A stretch of 64,000 nt of DNA from Chryseobacterium endalhagicum (GCF_016745235.1 NZ_JAELVM010000001.1:261856-325855); one strand, 5' to 3'; shown: positions 34,081-43,964, counted from the stretch's first letter. The notes: generated by a model not told the origin, from the sequence alone. Program-made: numbers and translations.

Positions 34081-34108
34081 AAAAACCGTTCAGAAAATCA
34101 AGAACGGT
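34081..34108 (-). terminator. Terminator of the phosphoesterase gene
   Basis: On the minus strand ACCGTTC pairs with GAACGGT, followed by a T-run. It separates the phosphoesterase gene from the two-component genes. Confidence 0.8.
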
Positions 34109-34157
34109 ATTTTTGGATGTTTTATTTAAAACAGGATTCATAAATTTCTAATCATTT

Positions 34158-35417
34158 TCACAGGTTCAGTTTTGTTTTATTTCCCCGGTCATCTGTTCCA
34201 TAAAAGATATTGTTTTCAATAAACAGTCCTTTTGTTTTCCCGCTTCTGAACTTTTTCCCATGTTTAATATCTATTTTGATCACTTTTCCATTGTAGCCCG
34301 GTGTAATATCCTCTACAACCGAATGCCCGATCACTATTTTGTCAGCATCATAATAATTCAGAATGCCTTCAAGCTGCTGCTGGCTGGTTTCTTCCACATC
34401 AAGGCCGTTCAACTTGAATAATAATTTGTATTTCCATTCAAAGTTCAGCCTGCGGTCCCAATACGGACTGTCTGTAGAGCTTAAAATAATTTTTTCCCTG
34501 TCGTTCATTACCTTTTCTCCATGGCCATAATATTTTCTGGAAATCATATTCATTTCATGGATGGAATATTTTCCTTCTGCATGCATTTGGTTTAATCCTC
34601 CATGAACAAAGATATTCCTGCCGATTTTTTCAATGACATTTTTTGAACGGAGCCATTTTCCTAATTCAGATTTTTCGGAATACAAATATTTCAGTCCAGT
34701 TTCCCAGCCGTTCTGTTTACTCACTCTTTTAGCCGCTTCGATATATTTAAAATCATTGTAAGAAACATCGCCGTAAAGATTCAGAATTTCGTGGTTTCCC
34801 AGGATAAAATGGACCTTTCCGCCATGTTGCAAAGCCTGGTCTTCCAGATGATAAATCAGCCAGAGCACCTGAGTAACCTGGTTTCCTCTGTCAACAAAAT
34901 CTCCGTTAAGAACAAGGTGGCCATTGTCAAAGATCCATTCACCATTACGGTCAATAACCTTATTCGCAAGGAGAAAACTGTAGAATGCGGTGAAATTTCC
35001 TTCAATATCGGAGATCGCCATAAGCTTTTGCGGCATATCGTACTGCTCATTTTCCAATGGATATTCATTTTTCAGGGAAACTTTGAATTCCGGAAATTCT
35101 TTACAGTCCGTTTCAACCGGGATCAGTTCTGTACGGTCAAAATTTTTCTCCTGGAATATATTGCCCTTTTTGACGGTAAACATTTGATCATTAAAAATAT
35201 AAGGACCGTCCGTACCGTCAAAAGATGTTTCCACAGGCTGGTTGATCCTGAATCCAAAAGGTTTGTCCTTTTTCCAGAGACCGTTGATGCCCGACCAGTA
35301 GAAATTGTAAATTCCCTTTTTACTGTCTATATCATCGTAGCCAAAATACAGCGTACTCAGAATAAAGTAGGAAGCAATCACAATGACTGTCCACTTTAAG
35401 AATTTTTTTATTCTCAT
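34158..35417 (-). CDS. Calcineurin-like metallophosphoesterase
   Basis: A 419-residue protein with an N-terminal membrane anchor (about 7-25) and a PPP-like phosphatase domain: SDIEGN (Asp137), GDFVDRG (172-178), GNHE (207-210) and GHSVVEDITPGY. In place of the usual DxH of the first motif it has DIE (Glu139), a substitution that changes one metal ligand. It resembles Shewanella-like protein phosphatases and should face the periplasm. Its substrate is unknown. It is transcribed 3 bases behind an XRE regulator gene and so may share its transcript. Confidence 0.88.
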   Translation of the reverse strand: MRIKKFLKWTVIVIASYFILSTLYFGYDDIDSKKGIYNFYWSGINGLWKKDKPFGFRINQPVETSFDGTDGPYIFNDQMFTVKKGNIFQEKNFDRTELIPVETDCKEFPEFKVSLKNEYPLENEQYDMPQKLMAISDIEGNFTAFYSFLLANKVIDRNGEWIFDNGHLVLNGDFVDRGNQVTQVLWLIYHLEDQALQHGGKVHFILGNHEILNLYGDVSYNDFKYIEAAKRVSKQNGWETGLKYLYSEKSELGKWLRSKNVIEKIGRNIFVHGGLNQMHAEGKYSIHEMNMISRKYYGHGEKVMNDREKIILSSTDSPYWDRRLNFEWKYKLLFKLNGLDVEETSQQQLEGILNYYDADKIVIGHSVVEDITPGYNGKVIKIDIKHGKKFRSGKTKGLFIENNIFYGTDDRGNKTKLNL

Positions 35418-35420
35418 GTT

Positions 35421-35633
35421 TTATAAAGGATCGGGTTGATATTCGATAAGATCTCCCGGCTGGCAGTCCAGTGCTTTGCAGACCGCTTCCAGAGTGGAAA
35501 CCTTCACAGCTTTTGCTTTTCCGTTTTTTAAGATGGATAAATTGGCCTGGGTGATCCCTATTTTTTCGGCAAGTTCCTGTGACTGCATTTTGCGTTTGGC
35601 AAGCATCACATCAATATTGAAAATAATAGGCAT
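35421..35633 (-). CDS. XRE-type regulator (YozG-like)
   Basis: A 70-residue helix-turn-helix protein with SQELAEKIGITQANLSILKNGKA and VCKALDCQPGDLIEY, the short Xre form found together with DUF2975 membrane proteins. It starts 3 bases after the DUF2975 gene ends, so the two are one unit, probably self-regulated. Confidence 0.93.
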   Translation of the reverse strand: MPIIFNIDVMLAKRKMQSQELAEKIGITQANLSILKNGKAKAVKVSTLEAVCKALDCQPGDLIEYQPDPL

Positions 35634-35636
35634 GGC

Positions 35637-36188
35637 TTAAATGGTTAAATCAGTTTGTTCCTTTAAATCATTTCCCTGTACACATATTTCCTTAATGATA
35701 AGCAAAGTAACGCCAATCCCAATGCTGAGAAAAGGCGGGGTGAAATCAAAATGGGTACTATCAAGGGCGAGATCAATGAGTAAGGTAATGAAGCCCAAAA
35801 GAATTAATCCATAACTTAATATTTTAAAGTCTTTAATCACTCTGGAGCTGAAAATATGCTCTGTGGAAAAACCGTTGATAATTTTTGAAGCGCAAACCAG
35901 AGAAAAAGATAAAGAAATAATATTCAGAAGTGCGAGCAACACGCCTTCTTTGGAATCATTCATCGTCAGGACCATATTGGAAAAAGGGTAATGAACCTGA
36001 AGCGTGTTATACGTTTTTTCATTAATGGTGTCAATCCTTTCCGAGATATTTGAACCGGATATTCCTGCAAAGGCATGTGAAAACGCAAGACTGCAGATCC
36101 AGATCGAAGAAATACAAAAGATACCGGCAAAAATGGACAAAGGAACCTTGATCCAGGATACCAGTGAATGTTTTCCAATTATTTTCAT
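35637..36188 (-). CDS. DUF2975 membrane protein
   Basis: A 183-residue protein with four hydrophobic segments (about 12-40, 83-103, 123-142, 148-168) as in the DUF2975 family. The role is unknown; the constant partner is a small Xre regulator, here the next gene, which suggests a membrane protein that modulates the regulator. Confidence 0.9.
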   Translation of the reverse strand: MKIIGKHSLVSWIKVPLSIFAGIFCISSIWICSLAFSHAFAGISGSNISERIDTINEKTYNTLQVHYPFSNMVLTMNDSKEGVLLALLNIISLSFSLVCASKIINGFSTEHIFSSRVIKDFKILSYGLILLGFITLLIDLALDSTHFDFTPPFLSIGIGVTLLIIKEICVQGNDLKEQTDLTI

Positions 36189-36256
36189 AACACAATATTT
36201 ATTTTCTGTAAATATATAATTATTTATTGTATTACGATAAAAATTGGTTTAATTTA

Positions 36257-37009
36257 TCAGAATCTGTACCCAATCGAAAGTCCGCTTCTGAAGCCTGCCC
36301 ACGGCCCGTCCACTTTCACTTTTGCGCCGTTGGCATTGGTTTCTACGGTATAATCTACAAAAGGGAGGTCCAGATTTTCAATTTCTTTTTTCAGCTGTGC
36401 CTGCATGTCCGGAGTCAGTGTAAAATTGCTGGTCATGGTGAAATCTCCTTTTCCGCTTCCGTAATGGGCACCTGCAATCCAGAAATCAAGGACCAGATTC
36501 TGGCTTCGGGTAAGGAAAAACTGTACCCCAACCATCAGGCCGCCGCTGTTGCCGCTGGTATTTCCCTGGCCTTTAAGTGGGATCTGGTATGTGTTTCCGT
36601 CAATTGCATCATAATCGTAGTAAAAATCAAAGCTGTTGGAAGAAACATCGGAATACCGGTAATAAGGAGCGAAATAAAATCCTTTTCCATACCCTTTCCC
36701 GATATAAAAACGGGGCTCAATGGTGAAATTAGTAGCTTTTACCTTCAGGTTCTGGAATCTTTTTTCATCTTCTTCCTTCAGAAAAGAATTGATAAAAGGG
36801 ACTTTTCCCTGGGGCATGGTTCCAAAGCCTATATTCAAAGAAAACCATTGGGTGATCGCTCTTTCATAGGACAGGTTGATGTTTCTGAATGCATAGGCGG
36901 TCACGTTGGTCTTGATGATATTCATTTTATCGGCGGGAACAGCCTGGACTTCCTGCGCATCTGTCTGTGAGAACAGGAAACAAGGAATTAAGATGAGTAA
37001 CTTTTTCAT
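36257..37009 (-). CDS. DUF3575-type outer membrane protein
   Basis: A 250-residue barrel-like protein: signal peptide 1-19 (ending QTDAQ), NVTAYAFRNINLSYERAI typical of DUF3575, beta strands, and a terminal SGLSIGYRF. The start at 37009 is preferred to 37045 because it begins the signal peptide. Function unknown. It is alone on its strand, between the DUF2975 unit and a long repeat region. Confidence 0.85.
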   Translation of the reverse strand: MKKLLILIPCFLFSQTDAQEVQAVPADKMNIIKTNVTAYAFRNINLSYERAITQWFSLNIGFGTMPQGKVPFINSFLKEEDEKRFQNLKVKATNFTIEPRFYIGKGYGKGFYFAPYYRYSDVSSNSFDFYYDYDAIDGNTYQIPLKGQGNTSGNSGGLMVGVQFFLTRSQNLVLDFWIAGAHYGSGKGDFTMTSNFTLTPDMQAQLKKEIENLDLPFVDYTVETNANGAKVKVDGPWAGFRSGLSIGYRF

Positions 37010-37127
37010 GACTCTATATTTTGTGGTGTAAAAAAGTATCAGCAAAAAACGGGCAAATCATTAATGAAATTTCAATATGATTTGATTTTTAACTTAAAAA
37101 TAATGATTTGTTTAATATTTTACTATA

Positions 37128-38155
37128 ATCTCGCGCAGGTGGAGCGGATTGTGCCGATTGTTGTTTAGCCGTTTTTGAAACATTAAGAAGAATGAAGAAG
37201 GTAAGAGTAGTTAATGGAAAATCTGAAGATTTTTTTAAGCACTATCCTTAAAGCAAGGCTCATCTTAATATTCTTAAAAACTTAATGAGCCTTAATGGTT
37301 TATCAACGTTTCAAAGTTTTTCTGAGAAAATTTTTCATTGATATTGTATTTAGTTCTCGCGGATTTCACTGATAACACAGATGATTGATTCAATAGGTTT
37401 TTATCGCAAAGACAGACAAAGGTTTTAATAAATGGTATTTCTTTTTAGGATAAACAAAGGCGTTTCACTTATCAAAGTAATACAATGTAAGGACTTGTGA
37501 CAGATTCAAAATTTAAAGGTTTGGTTTCACGTGGATGGAGCGGATTGTGCAGATTGTTGTTTAGCTGTTTTTGAAACATTAAGAAGAATGAAGCAGGTAA
37601 GAGTAGTTAAGGGAAAATCTGAAGATTTTTTTAAGCTTTGTGCTTAAAGCAGGGATCGTCTTTATGTTCTTAAAAACTTAATGATTCTTAATGGTTTATC
37701 AACGTTTCAAAGTTTTTCTGAGAAAATTTTTCATTGATATTTTATTTAGTTCTCGCGGATTTCACTGATAACACAGATGATTGATTCAATAGGTTTTTAT
37801 CGCAAAGACAGACAAAGGTTTTAATGAATGGTATTTCTTTTTAGGATAAACAAAGGCGTTTCACTTATCAAAGTAATACAATGTAAGGACTTGTGACAGA
37901 TTCAAAATTTAAGATTATAATCTCGTGCGGATGGAGCGGATTGTGCAGATTGTTGTTTAGCTGTTTTTGAAACATTAAGAAGAATGAAGAAGGTAAGAGT
38001 AGTTAAGGGAAAATCTGAAGATTTTTTAAGCTTTGTGCTTAAAGCAGGGCTTATCTTAATATTCTTAAAAACTTAATGATCCTTAATGGTTTATCAATGG
38101 TTCAAAGTTTTCCTGAGAAAATTTTTAATTGATATTTTATTTAGTTCCCTCTGAT
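37128..38155. repeat. Tandem 396-bp repeats, 2.6 units
   Basis: The landmark GGAGCGGATTGTG occurs at 37141, 37537 and 37933, exactly 396 bases apart. Units 1 and 2 are nearly identical; unit 3 is cut off near 38155, just before the TonB-receptor-like gene. Recurring parts include GAAACATTAAGAAGAATGAAG, CGCGGATTTCACTGATAACA and GATAAACAAAGGCGTTTCAC. No coding capacity is seen. Confidence 0.93.
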
Positions 38156-38223
38156 TTTCCAGAGCAGTTATGTAATACATGATGAATATAGGATGTCTTA
38201 TTTTCAAACCATCCATTTCTGAC

Positions 38224-40311
38224 ATGAAAAAAACGATATGTTCTTTAATGTTTCTTTGCAGTGTTTTTGTGTTTTCACAGCAAGCTATTAAAAATGATAC
38301 CATTACGCAGCCGGATACCAAAGAGATTCAGGAAGTAATCATTAAATCTCAACGTAAGAAACAGTTTGCAGACAAATCCGTTTATACCTTCGATAAAGAA
38401 GCCCTGGAAAAAGCGCGCTATGCCAAAGACCTGCTGCAGACCCTTCCCGAATTGCAGCTGGATCCTGTTTCAAATACCATCATAAGCACGAAAGGCGGAA
38501 CTTCTCTTTTCCTGATCAATGGGGTAGAAGCCACAGATCTTCAGATCCGGAGTGTGCCTCCAGGTGAAGTGGTAAAAGTGGAGTATTACGATATTCCCCC
38601 GGCCAGATGGGCTTCAAGAGCAGATATGGTGGTGAATATTATTACAAGATCTACTGAAACGGGCTATGTTTTCGGGGTGGATCTCATGTCCGGATTAACG
38701 ACAGGTTTCGTCAATGGATCTGCATATGCCAATTTTACCAAAGGGAAAAACAATTTCGGACTGGAATATTCCCTTAATCTCCGCGATTATGACAACCGGA
38801 AAGTCCGCAGTACTTACGATTACAGATTAAACGGGGAGCATTACCGTTCGGAAGAAAACAGGAAAGATCATTTTGGATATACTTCCCAGAACATCGCCTT
38901 GCGCTACACCCGCCTGGTTCCTGATGACTATGCTTTTCAGGCTAAATTTACCACAGATATTTTCAGCAGGTTTTCAAAAGGGACGGGTGAAAGTATTTTT
39001 ACCAAAGACAGTTTTGCAGAAGAGCATGAAATGTTTAAAAATAACGGTTCCAGCTACGTTATTCCTAAGCTGGATCTCTATTATTCTAAAAAGGCAGGAA
39101 CTAAGGATGAGCTGAGTTTGAATGTTGTAGGTTCCCACTATAAGACCAATACAACCGAAACTGCCAGAGAATGGATTATTCCTTCCGGAGTTCCGGTGTA
39201 TAATAATGAAATGATCCTGAAAACGCAGCAAACTAATTTCGTCGGTGAACTTGCGCATACGCATGATTTTGCTGCGGGTAAACTTTCTTCAGGCTACCGG
39301 ATTTCAAGCACAGCGATTTCGAATGACTTGAATAATCTGGCTGGATATTCACAGTATAAAGTGAATTATCTGGAGCAGTATTTTTATTCGGAATTCTCAG
39401 GAAAAGCGGATAAATTCAGCTATAGAATTGGTGCGGGACTGACGAATATTCACAATAAAAGTGCTGAAAATACTTTTGATGAATGGTCATTTACCCCTAA
39501 AATAATTTTGGGCTACCAGCTTAAAAATAACCAGAGTCTGAGGCTGACGAGCAGTTATAGTCCTTCAAGCCCATGGAGCAGTGCGCTCAGCAGTAATGTG
39601 GTTCAGCTGGCTCCGAATATTGTCCAAAAGGGAAATCCTTTCCTGAAATCGCAGCAGATTTTTTCCAATAATTTAATTTATTCCTTCAACAATAAGCATT
39701 TTGATTTTAATGCTGCCCTTTTTTACAGGTATACAGACAGGGTGATCAATCAGTATTATATTCTGGATAATACATTCGGAGGCTATGCCCTTACGTATGA
39801 GAATGGGAAAGATGCCCAACGGTACGGCCTGCAGGTGACAGGTGCGTACAAACCATTCGGAAACAGTATACTGGTTTTGAAAGCTGTGCTCACACCCACC
39901 TCAGAAACCCTAAAAACAAGTAAAGGCGCACTGATCAAGAATGATTATCTCGCGAATAATTTTGTAGTGTCTTCGGAATATAAGTCGTTCAGTGTGCAGT
40001 ATATGTTCAATATGCCTGTTTATACTCTGAACGGGGCTTTCCTGAATACCAATGAAAACCAGAATCATTTCTTTGCCAGCTACAAACTGAAGAGCTGGAG
40101 CTTTACTGCAGGCATGTACTGGATCGGCATGCCTTCGGAATACAAAACGAAAAGTCTTCCGGAAAGCCTGGTCGATTATAATACACACACCAGAATCATG
40201 AACAACAAATCCATGTTTGTACTTGGAGTAAGTTTTGATTTCTCTAAAGGGAAGAAAACTGAAATCCAAAGAAAGCTGAATAATGAAACGGCTCCGGCGG
40301 CTACTTTTTAA
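38224..40311 (+). CDS. TonB-dependent receptor-like outer membrane protein
   Basis: A 695-residue protein: signal peptide 1-19 (ending VFVFSQ), a plug-like region (about 30-150) with EVIIKSQRKK, LLQTLPELQLDP and GEVVKVEYYDIPPARW, then a large beta-barrel. It lacks the carboxypeptidase-like N-terminal domain common in such receptors, and no clear TonB box is visible. Ligand unknown. The ATG at 38224 is preferred to 38179 for the signal peptide. The gene is flanked on both sides by copies of the same repeat family in the same orientation. Confidence 0.85.
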   Translation: MKKTICSLMFLCSVFVFSQQAIKNDTITQPDTKEIQEVIIKSQRKKQFADKSVYTFDKEALEKARYAKDLLQTLPELQLDPVSNTIISTKGGTSLFLINGVEATDLQIRSVPPGEVVKVEYYDIPPARWASRADMVVNIITRSTETGYVFGVDLMSGLTTGFVNGSAYANFTKGKNNFGLEYSLNLRDYDNRKVRSTYDYRLNGEHYRSEENRKDHFGYTSQNIALRYTRLVPDDYAFQAKFTTDIFSRFSKGTGESIFTKDSFAEEHEMFKNNGSSYVIPKLDLYYSKKAGTKDELSLNVVGSHYKTNTTETAREWIIPSGVPVYNNEMILKTQQTNFVGELAHTHDFAAGKLSSGYRISSTAISNDLNNLAGYSQYKVNYLEQYFYSEFSGKADKFSYRIGAGLTNIHNKSAENTFDEWSFTPKIILGYQLKNNQSLRLTSSYSPSSPWSSALSSNVVQLAPNIVQKGNPFLKSQQIFSNNLIYSFNNKHFDFNAALFYRYTDRVINQYYILDNTFGGYALTYENGKDAQRYGLQVTGAYKPFGNSILVLKAVLTPTSETLKTSKGALIKNDYLANNFVVSSEYKSFSVQYMFNMPVYTLNGAFLNTNENQNHFFASYKLKSWSFTAGMYWIGMPSEYKTKSLPESLVDYNTHTRIMNNKSMFVLGVSFDFSKGKKTEIQRKLNNETAPAATF

Positions 40312-40382
40312 ATGATAAATCTGCAATTTCTTTAGCATGATTTTTTTACCGCAATGATAAACAAGGAGATTTTGAAATGGTT

Positions 40383-40735
40383 TTATTTTAAGGTAAACAA
40401 AGGCGTTTCACTTATCAAAGTAATACAATGTGAGGACTTTGGAACAGATATGAAATTAAATGATCTCACGCGGATGGAGCGGATTGGGCAGATTATTTAT
40501 TTTTTTGAAACATTAAGAAGGGTGAAGAAGGTAAGAGTAGTTAAGGGAAATAAGCATTATACTTAAAGCAAAGCTATTCTTAATGGTCTTAAAAACTTCA
40601 TTTTTCTTAATGGTTTAAATTAATGATTCAAAGTTTTCGTGAGAAAATTTCAAAGATATTCATTTAGTTCCCGCGGATTTCACTGATAACACAGATGATT
40701 GATTCAATATGTTTTTATCACAAAGTTGTCTGAAA
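40383..40735. repeat. Downstream copy of the 396-bp repeat family
   Basis: GTAAACAAAGGCGTTTCAC, the landmark GGAGCGGATTGGGC at 40475, GAAACATTAAGAAG and CGCGGATTTCACTGATAACA recur in the same orientation as in 37.1-38.2 kb, but more diverged and with deletions. Confidence 0.85.
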
Positions 40736-41020
40736 AGGGCTTTTGATTTTAAGGACAAAGGTTTTCGTCAACAAGTTGACTCTTATGAAGCTTGAATAGT
40801 AATGAAATTTATTGGGTTGCACTTTAAAGAATCTGCATGATCTGCAAAATCTGCGCGAATTTTTACTATAAATTTCCAGTTAGCTTAATCAAATCAATCA
40901 AAGATTGATTCCTCTTTGCTTACTCAAATATGGAAGTTTCAATTTTTTCTTTGCGTTAAAGAAATCTTCATAAGGAAAGTCAGATCCTCAGCTTGCAATT
41001 CAATACATCTTTTTAATAAA
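40736..41020. other. Gap without recognised gene
   Basis: AT-rich remnants of repeat-like sequence (AATCTGCATGATCTGCAAAATCTG) and no supported reading frame. Confidence 0.4.
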
Positions 41021-41046
41021 ATAACCGCCCGGTATTCCCGGGCGGC
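41021..41046 (-). terminator. Terminator of ribB
   Basis: CCGCCCGG pairs with CCGGGCGG around a 5-base loop; on the minus strand it is followed by TTATTTTATT. It lies 27 bases after the ribB stop. Confidence 0.88.
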
Positions 41047-41072
41047 TATTCTGTGCGTTATCTATAAATTTT

Positions 41073-41717
41073 TTAGTTACTCATGATGGTACGGTAAGCG
41101 TGAATATCTTCAATAGTTACCACACACATCTCTTTTTGAATGGCAAACTCCACGATTTCCGGAAGTCTGGCCATAGAGCCGTCTTCATTGGTCAGTTCGC
41201 AGAGTACGGCATCATCACCCAGATTGGCCATTTTCACAAGATCCACACTGCCTTCCGTATGGCCGCGTCTTTCGAAAACGCCTCCTTTTTTAGCAATCAG
41301 CGGGAAAACATGTCCGGGACTTGCAATATGAGCAGCTTCTGCATGTTCTGACACGGCTGTTCTGATGGTCGTGACACGGTCTTTCGCAGAAACTCCGGAT
41401 TCTACACCCTCTTTGGCTTCTATTGAAATCGTAAATGCGGTTTGATTTTTTGAATTGTTGGTTTCCACCATGGGACGCAGATTGAGATGTTTGCTTTTCT
41501 CTTCCGAAATGCACAGACAAACGATTCCGCTGCATTCGCGGATCAGAAGTGCCATGTCTTTTTCTGTAATAGTGGATGCGGGAAAGATGATATCGCCTTC
41601 GTTTTCGCGGTTTTCATCATCTACTAAAAGAATTCCTTTTCCCTGTTGTAGTTTTAGAAGTGCTTGTTCTACACGTTCTGTGGAGGTCGCTCCAAATTGT
41701 TCTAATAATTTTTCCAT
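41073..41717 (-). CDS. ribB: 3,4-dihydroxy-2-butanone-4-phosphate synthase
   Basis: A 214-residue enzyme that converts ribulose 5-phosphate to the four-carbon precursor of riboflavin. Signature residues are [16 protein letters not shown], the [25 protein letters not shown] loop, and [17 protein letters not shown]. It is a stand-alone RibB, not fused to GTP cyclohydrolase II. An FMN riboswitch lies in its leader (41812-41930), so its synthesis should fall when FMN is plentiful. Confidence 0.96.
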   Translation of the reverse strand: MEKLLEQFGATSTERVEQALLKLQQGKGILLVDDENRENEGDIIFPASTITEKDMALLIRECSGIVCLCISEEKSKHLNLRPMVETNNSKNQTAFTISIEAKEGVESGVSAKDRVTTIRTAVSEHAEAAHIASPGHVFPLIAKKGGVFERRGHTEGSVDLVKMANLGDDAVLCELTNEDGSMARLPEIVEFAIQKEMCVVTIEDIHAYRTIMSN

Positions 41718-41811
41718 GTTATTTTACTTTTAAAAGTTAAAATAGTCTTCGGTACATGGAAATGAAATACGGCACAATAAGCCCGTAAGGAATCTTACTG
41801 ACCGTTTCATT

Positions 41812-41930
41812 TTCTTCTCCCATCCAGACTTTAACTGTCGGTTTTGGAATTTCACCAAATCAGTCCCTTCAGAAGAAAGGAGTCGCGGACTGTAACCGCC
41901 GGTAGGGAATTTCACCCTGCCCCGAAGAAA
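41812..41930 (-). ncRNA. FMN riboswitch (RFN element)
   Basis: On the minus strand the leader reads GGGGCAGGGTGAAATTCCC, then ACCGGCGGTTACAGTC, TGGTGAAATTCC, ACAGTTAAAGTCTGGATGGG and AGAAGA, which are the conserved parts of the FMN-binding RFN element in the right order. About 95 bases separate it from the ribB start; a GTAAG-GAATC-CTTAC hairpin in that interval may be the switching part. Confidence 0.95.
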
Positions 41931-42092
41931 ACTTACACTAAGTTTTACTGTATGTTCTGATTTAAAATTTTATTTCATTGATTATAGTTTAACGCACAGG
42001 CAGCAAATTTCGGGAAGTTTTTTGAATTGGGGAAGGGATTTTTGAGAGGATTTATCAATGAAAAAAGATTATCAGGGATGATGATGTATCTG

Positions 42093-42983
42093 TTATCCTG
42101 TATTTTGGACAGATTTTTTAAATTCTGCGGCAGTCATCCCTGTTCCCTGTTTAAAAAAGCGTGAAAAGTAAGCAGGATCTTCAAACCCCAGTTCATATCC
42201 GGCTTCTTTAATACTCAAACTGTTAACAGCCAGAAGACGCTTGGCTTCAAGCAAAAGACGTTCTTTGATAACCTGAGATGCAGACTTGTTCAGAAACTGT
42301 TTCACCAGGCTGTTCAGCTGCCGTGGAGTAATCCGTAGCTGTTCTGCATAATCCTGAACTTCATGATGAGTAGTGTACTGCTCATTCAACAGCCGTTTAA
42401 AATGCAGAAGATGCTGATGCTGTGTGCCTGTCTGGATTTCCTGCTCCTGAAAATGCTGTTTCCGGATACGGAGAATTTCCATCAGAATGATTTTTACGTA
42501 GGCAGAAATCAGAGATGAGGTTCCTGAAAGATTGTTTTTGTATTCCTGCAAAGCAAGATCTACCAGGGTTTTTAATTTATCCCATTCAGCTTCGTTGACA
42601 GGAATTACCGGATGGGTCTGAAAATGATCGAAAAGAAAGTAAGAGTACAACCTTGAATCTGTTCCATTGTCATTATTAAAGAAATCATCTTCAAACTGTA
42701 TGGCAAAGCCGTGCCCGCCTTTTTTCCTGATCAGCTGATGAACCTGTTCCGGAGCAGTCAGAAATATCACAGGTCCTGAAAAAGGATAAGCTTCGAAATC
42801 AATATGATGAACACCTGAGCTGTCCTGCAATAAGAATATTTCATAATAAGTGTGCCGGTGAGGGAACTGGCGGTCGAAAATCCTGAAGCGGTCATCAAAA
42901 TCTGCAATAATGATGTTTCTGCTGTGTTCTTCAAATTTTGAAAAACTCTTATTCAGCGGGTAAGTGGGAATTTTTGATTTCAT
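42093..42983 (-). CDS. AraC family transcriptional regulator
   Basis: A 296-residue regulator with an N-terminal cupin (about 20-130; FPHRHTYYEIFLLQDSSG) and C-terminal AraC DNA-binding domain (about 195-292; IKEAGYELGFEDPAYFSRFFKQGTGMTAAEFK). It is divergent from the metallo-beta-lactamase-fold gene with 81 bases between starts, so that gene is its likely target. Confidence 0.93.
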   Translation of the reverse strand: MKSKIPTYPLNKSFSKFEEHSRNIIIADFDDRFRIFDRQFPHRHTYYEIFLLQDSSGVHHIDFEAYPFSGPVIFLTAPEQVHQLIRKKGGHGFAIQFEDDFFNNDNGTDSRLYSYFLFDHFQTHPVIPVNEAEWDKLKTLVDLALQEYKNNLSGTSSLISAYVKIILMEILRIRKQHFQEQEIQTGTQHQHLLHFKRLLNEQYTTHHEVQDYAEQLRITPRQLNSLVKQFLNKSASQVIKERLLLEAKRLLAVNSLSIKEAGYELGFEDPAYFSRFFKQGTGMTAAEFKKSVQNTG

Positions 42984-43064
42984 GTCGAAATGTACAAGAG
43001 ATGATACAATTTATCCATTTTACGGGATTTATTTCCGGTATAATTTTACATAAAAATAAGAACA

Positions 43065-43964
43065 ATGACAAAAATTAACCGAAGAAAATGGATCAAGCAA
43101 AATACGTATGCGGCTTTAGCTCTTACCATTCCGGGATCCTTTACAGCTTCATTATACAAAAATCAGGAAATGAATACAATACATCCTATTTGTGCTACCT
43201 GCGGCGTTCAATATGAATCTGCAACTCAGAAACATTGTCCGGTTTGCGAAGATTCAAGACAATATGTGAATGCAGATGGTCAGCAATGGACTTCGCTGGC
43301 TGCCATCAATACAACGCATAAAAATATTATAGAAAAAGTAGCCCCGAACATGTATGCTATTTATACAAGTCCACGTTTTGGAATCGGGCAGCACGCTCAT
43401 CTGGTGATAAGCCCCGGCGGGAATATATTGTGGGACTGCATTGCAAATCTGGATGCAACGACTATTGATATTGTCAAAAAACTAGGAGGTATAAAAGCGA
43501 TTGCGATCTCTCATCCTCATTATTATTCAACGATGATGGAATGGAGTAAAGCTTTTGGTGATGTGCCTATCTACATTCATCATTCGGATGAAAAATGGGT
43601 ACAGCGTAAAGGAGAGGCTGTTGAGTTTTGGACAGGTAGAGAAAAAGAGCTCTGGGACGGGATGAAGCTGGTATTGTGTGCAGGACATTTTGATGGTGCT
43701 GCCGTTTTGTATAATCCTGATCATGGCGGGCAGCTGCTTACAGGAGATATGCCGCTGGTAAGTTCGGACCGGAAAACAGTGACTTTTATGTACAGTTATC
43801 CCAATTATATTCCTTTGCCGCCGGAAGCTATTCAGTACGCAAAAGAATCTCTGGATCCTTTGAGGTACGATTCTGTGTTTGGTGCTTTTGGAACCTATAT
43901 CCTTGGAAATGGTAAAAAAGCCGTTGATTTTTCAATAAGCCGATATCTGGAACAGATCAAATAA
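43065..43964 (+). CDS. Metallo-beta-lactamase-fold protein with zinc-knuckle and Tat-like N-terminus
   Basis: A 299-residue protein. Residues 1-34 contain NRRKWI and a hydrophobic stretch (AALALTIPGSF), like a twin-arginine signal; 43-61 holds a CATC...CPVC zinc knuckle; the rest is a metallo-beta-lactamase fold with HPH at 150-152, HH at 172-173 and HFDG. The usual HxHxDH is reduced to HPHYYS, so one metal site may be lost. Homologues usually begin near the knuckle; an internal ATG at codon 36 would give that form. Substrate unknown. Divergent AraC regulator. Confidence 0.82.
   Translation: MTKINRRKWIKQNTYAALALTIPGSFTASLYKNQEMNTIHPICATCGVQYESATQKHCPVCEDSRQYVNADGQQWTSLAAINTTHKNIIEKVAPNMYAIYTSPRFGIGQHAHLVISPGGNILWDCIANLDATTIDIVKKLGGIKAIAISHPHYYSTMMEWSKAFGDVPIYIHHSDEKWVQRKGEAVEFWTGREKELWDGMKLVLCAGHFDGAAVLYNPDHGGQLLTGDMPLVSSDRKTVTFMYSYPNYIPLPPEAIQYAKESLDPLRYDSVFGAFGTYILGNGKKAVDFSISRYLEQIK

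Noticed and set aside
34791..35399. 202-codon frame on the plus strand
   Set aside because: It is antisense to the phosphoesterase gene, which has intact catalytic motifs.
36227..36970. 247-codon frame on the plus strand
   Set aside because: It is antisense to the DUF3575-type gene, which has a signal peptide and a beta-barrel pattern.
40354..40566. 70-codon frame on the plus strand
   Set aside because: It lies within a copy of the 396-bp repeat and the frame is not kept in the other copies.
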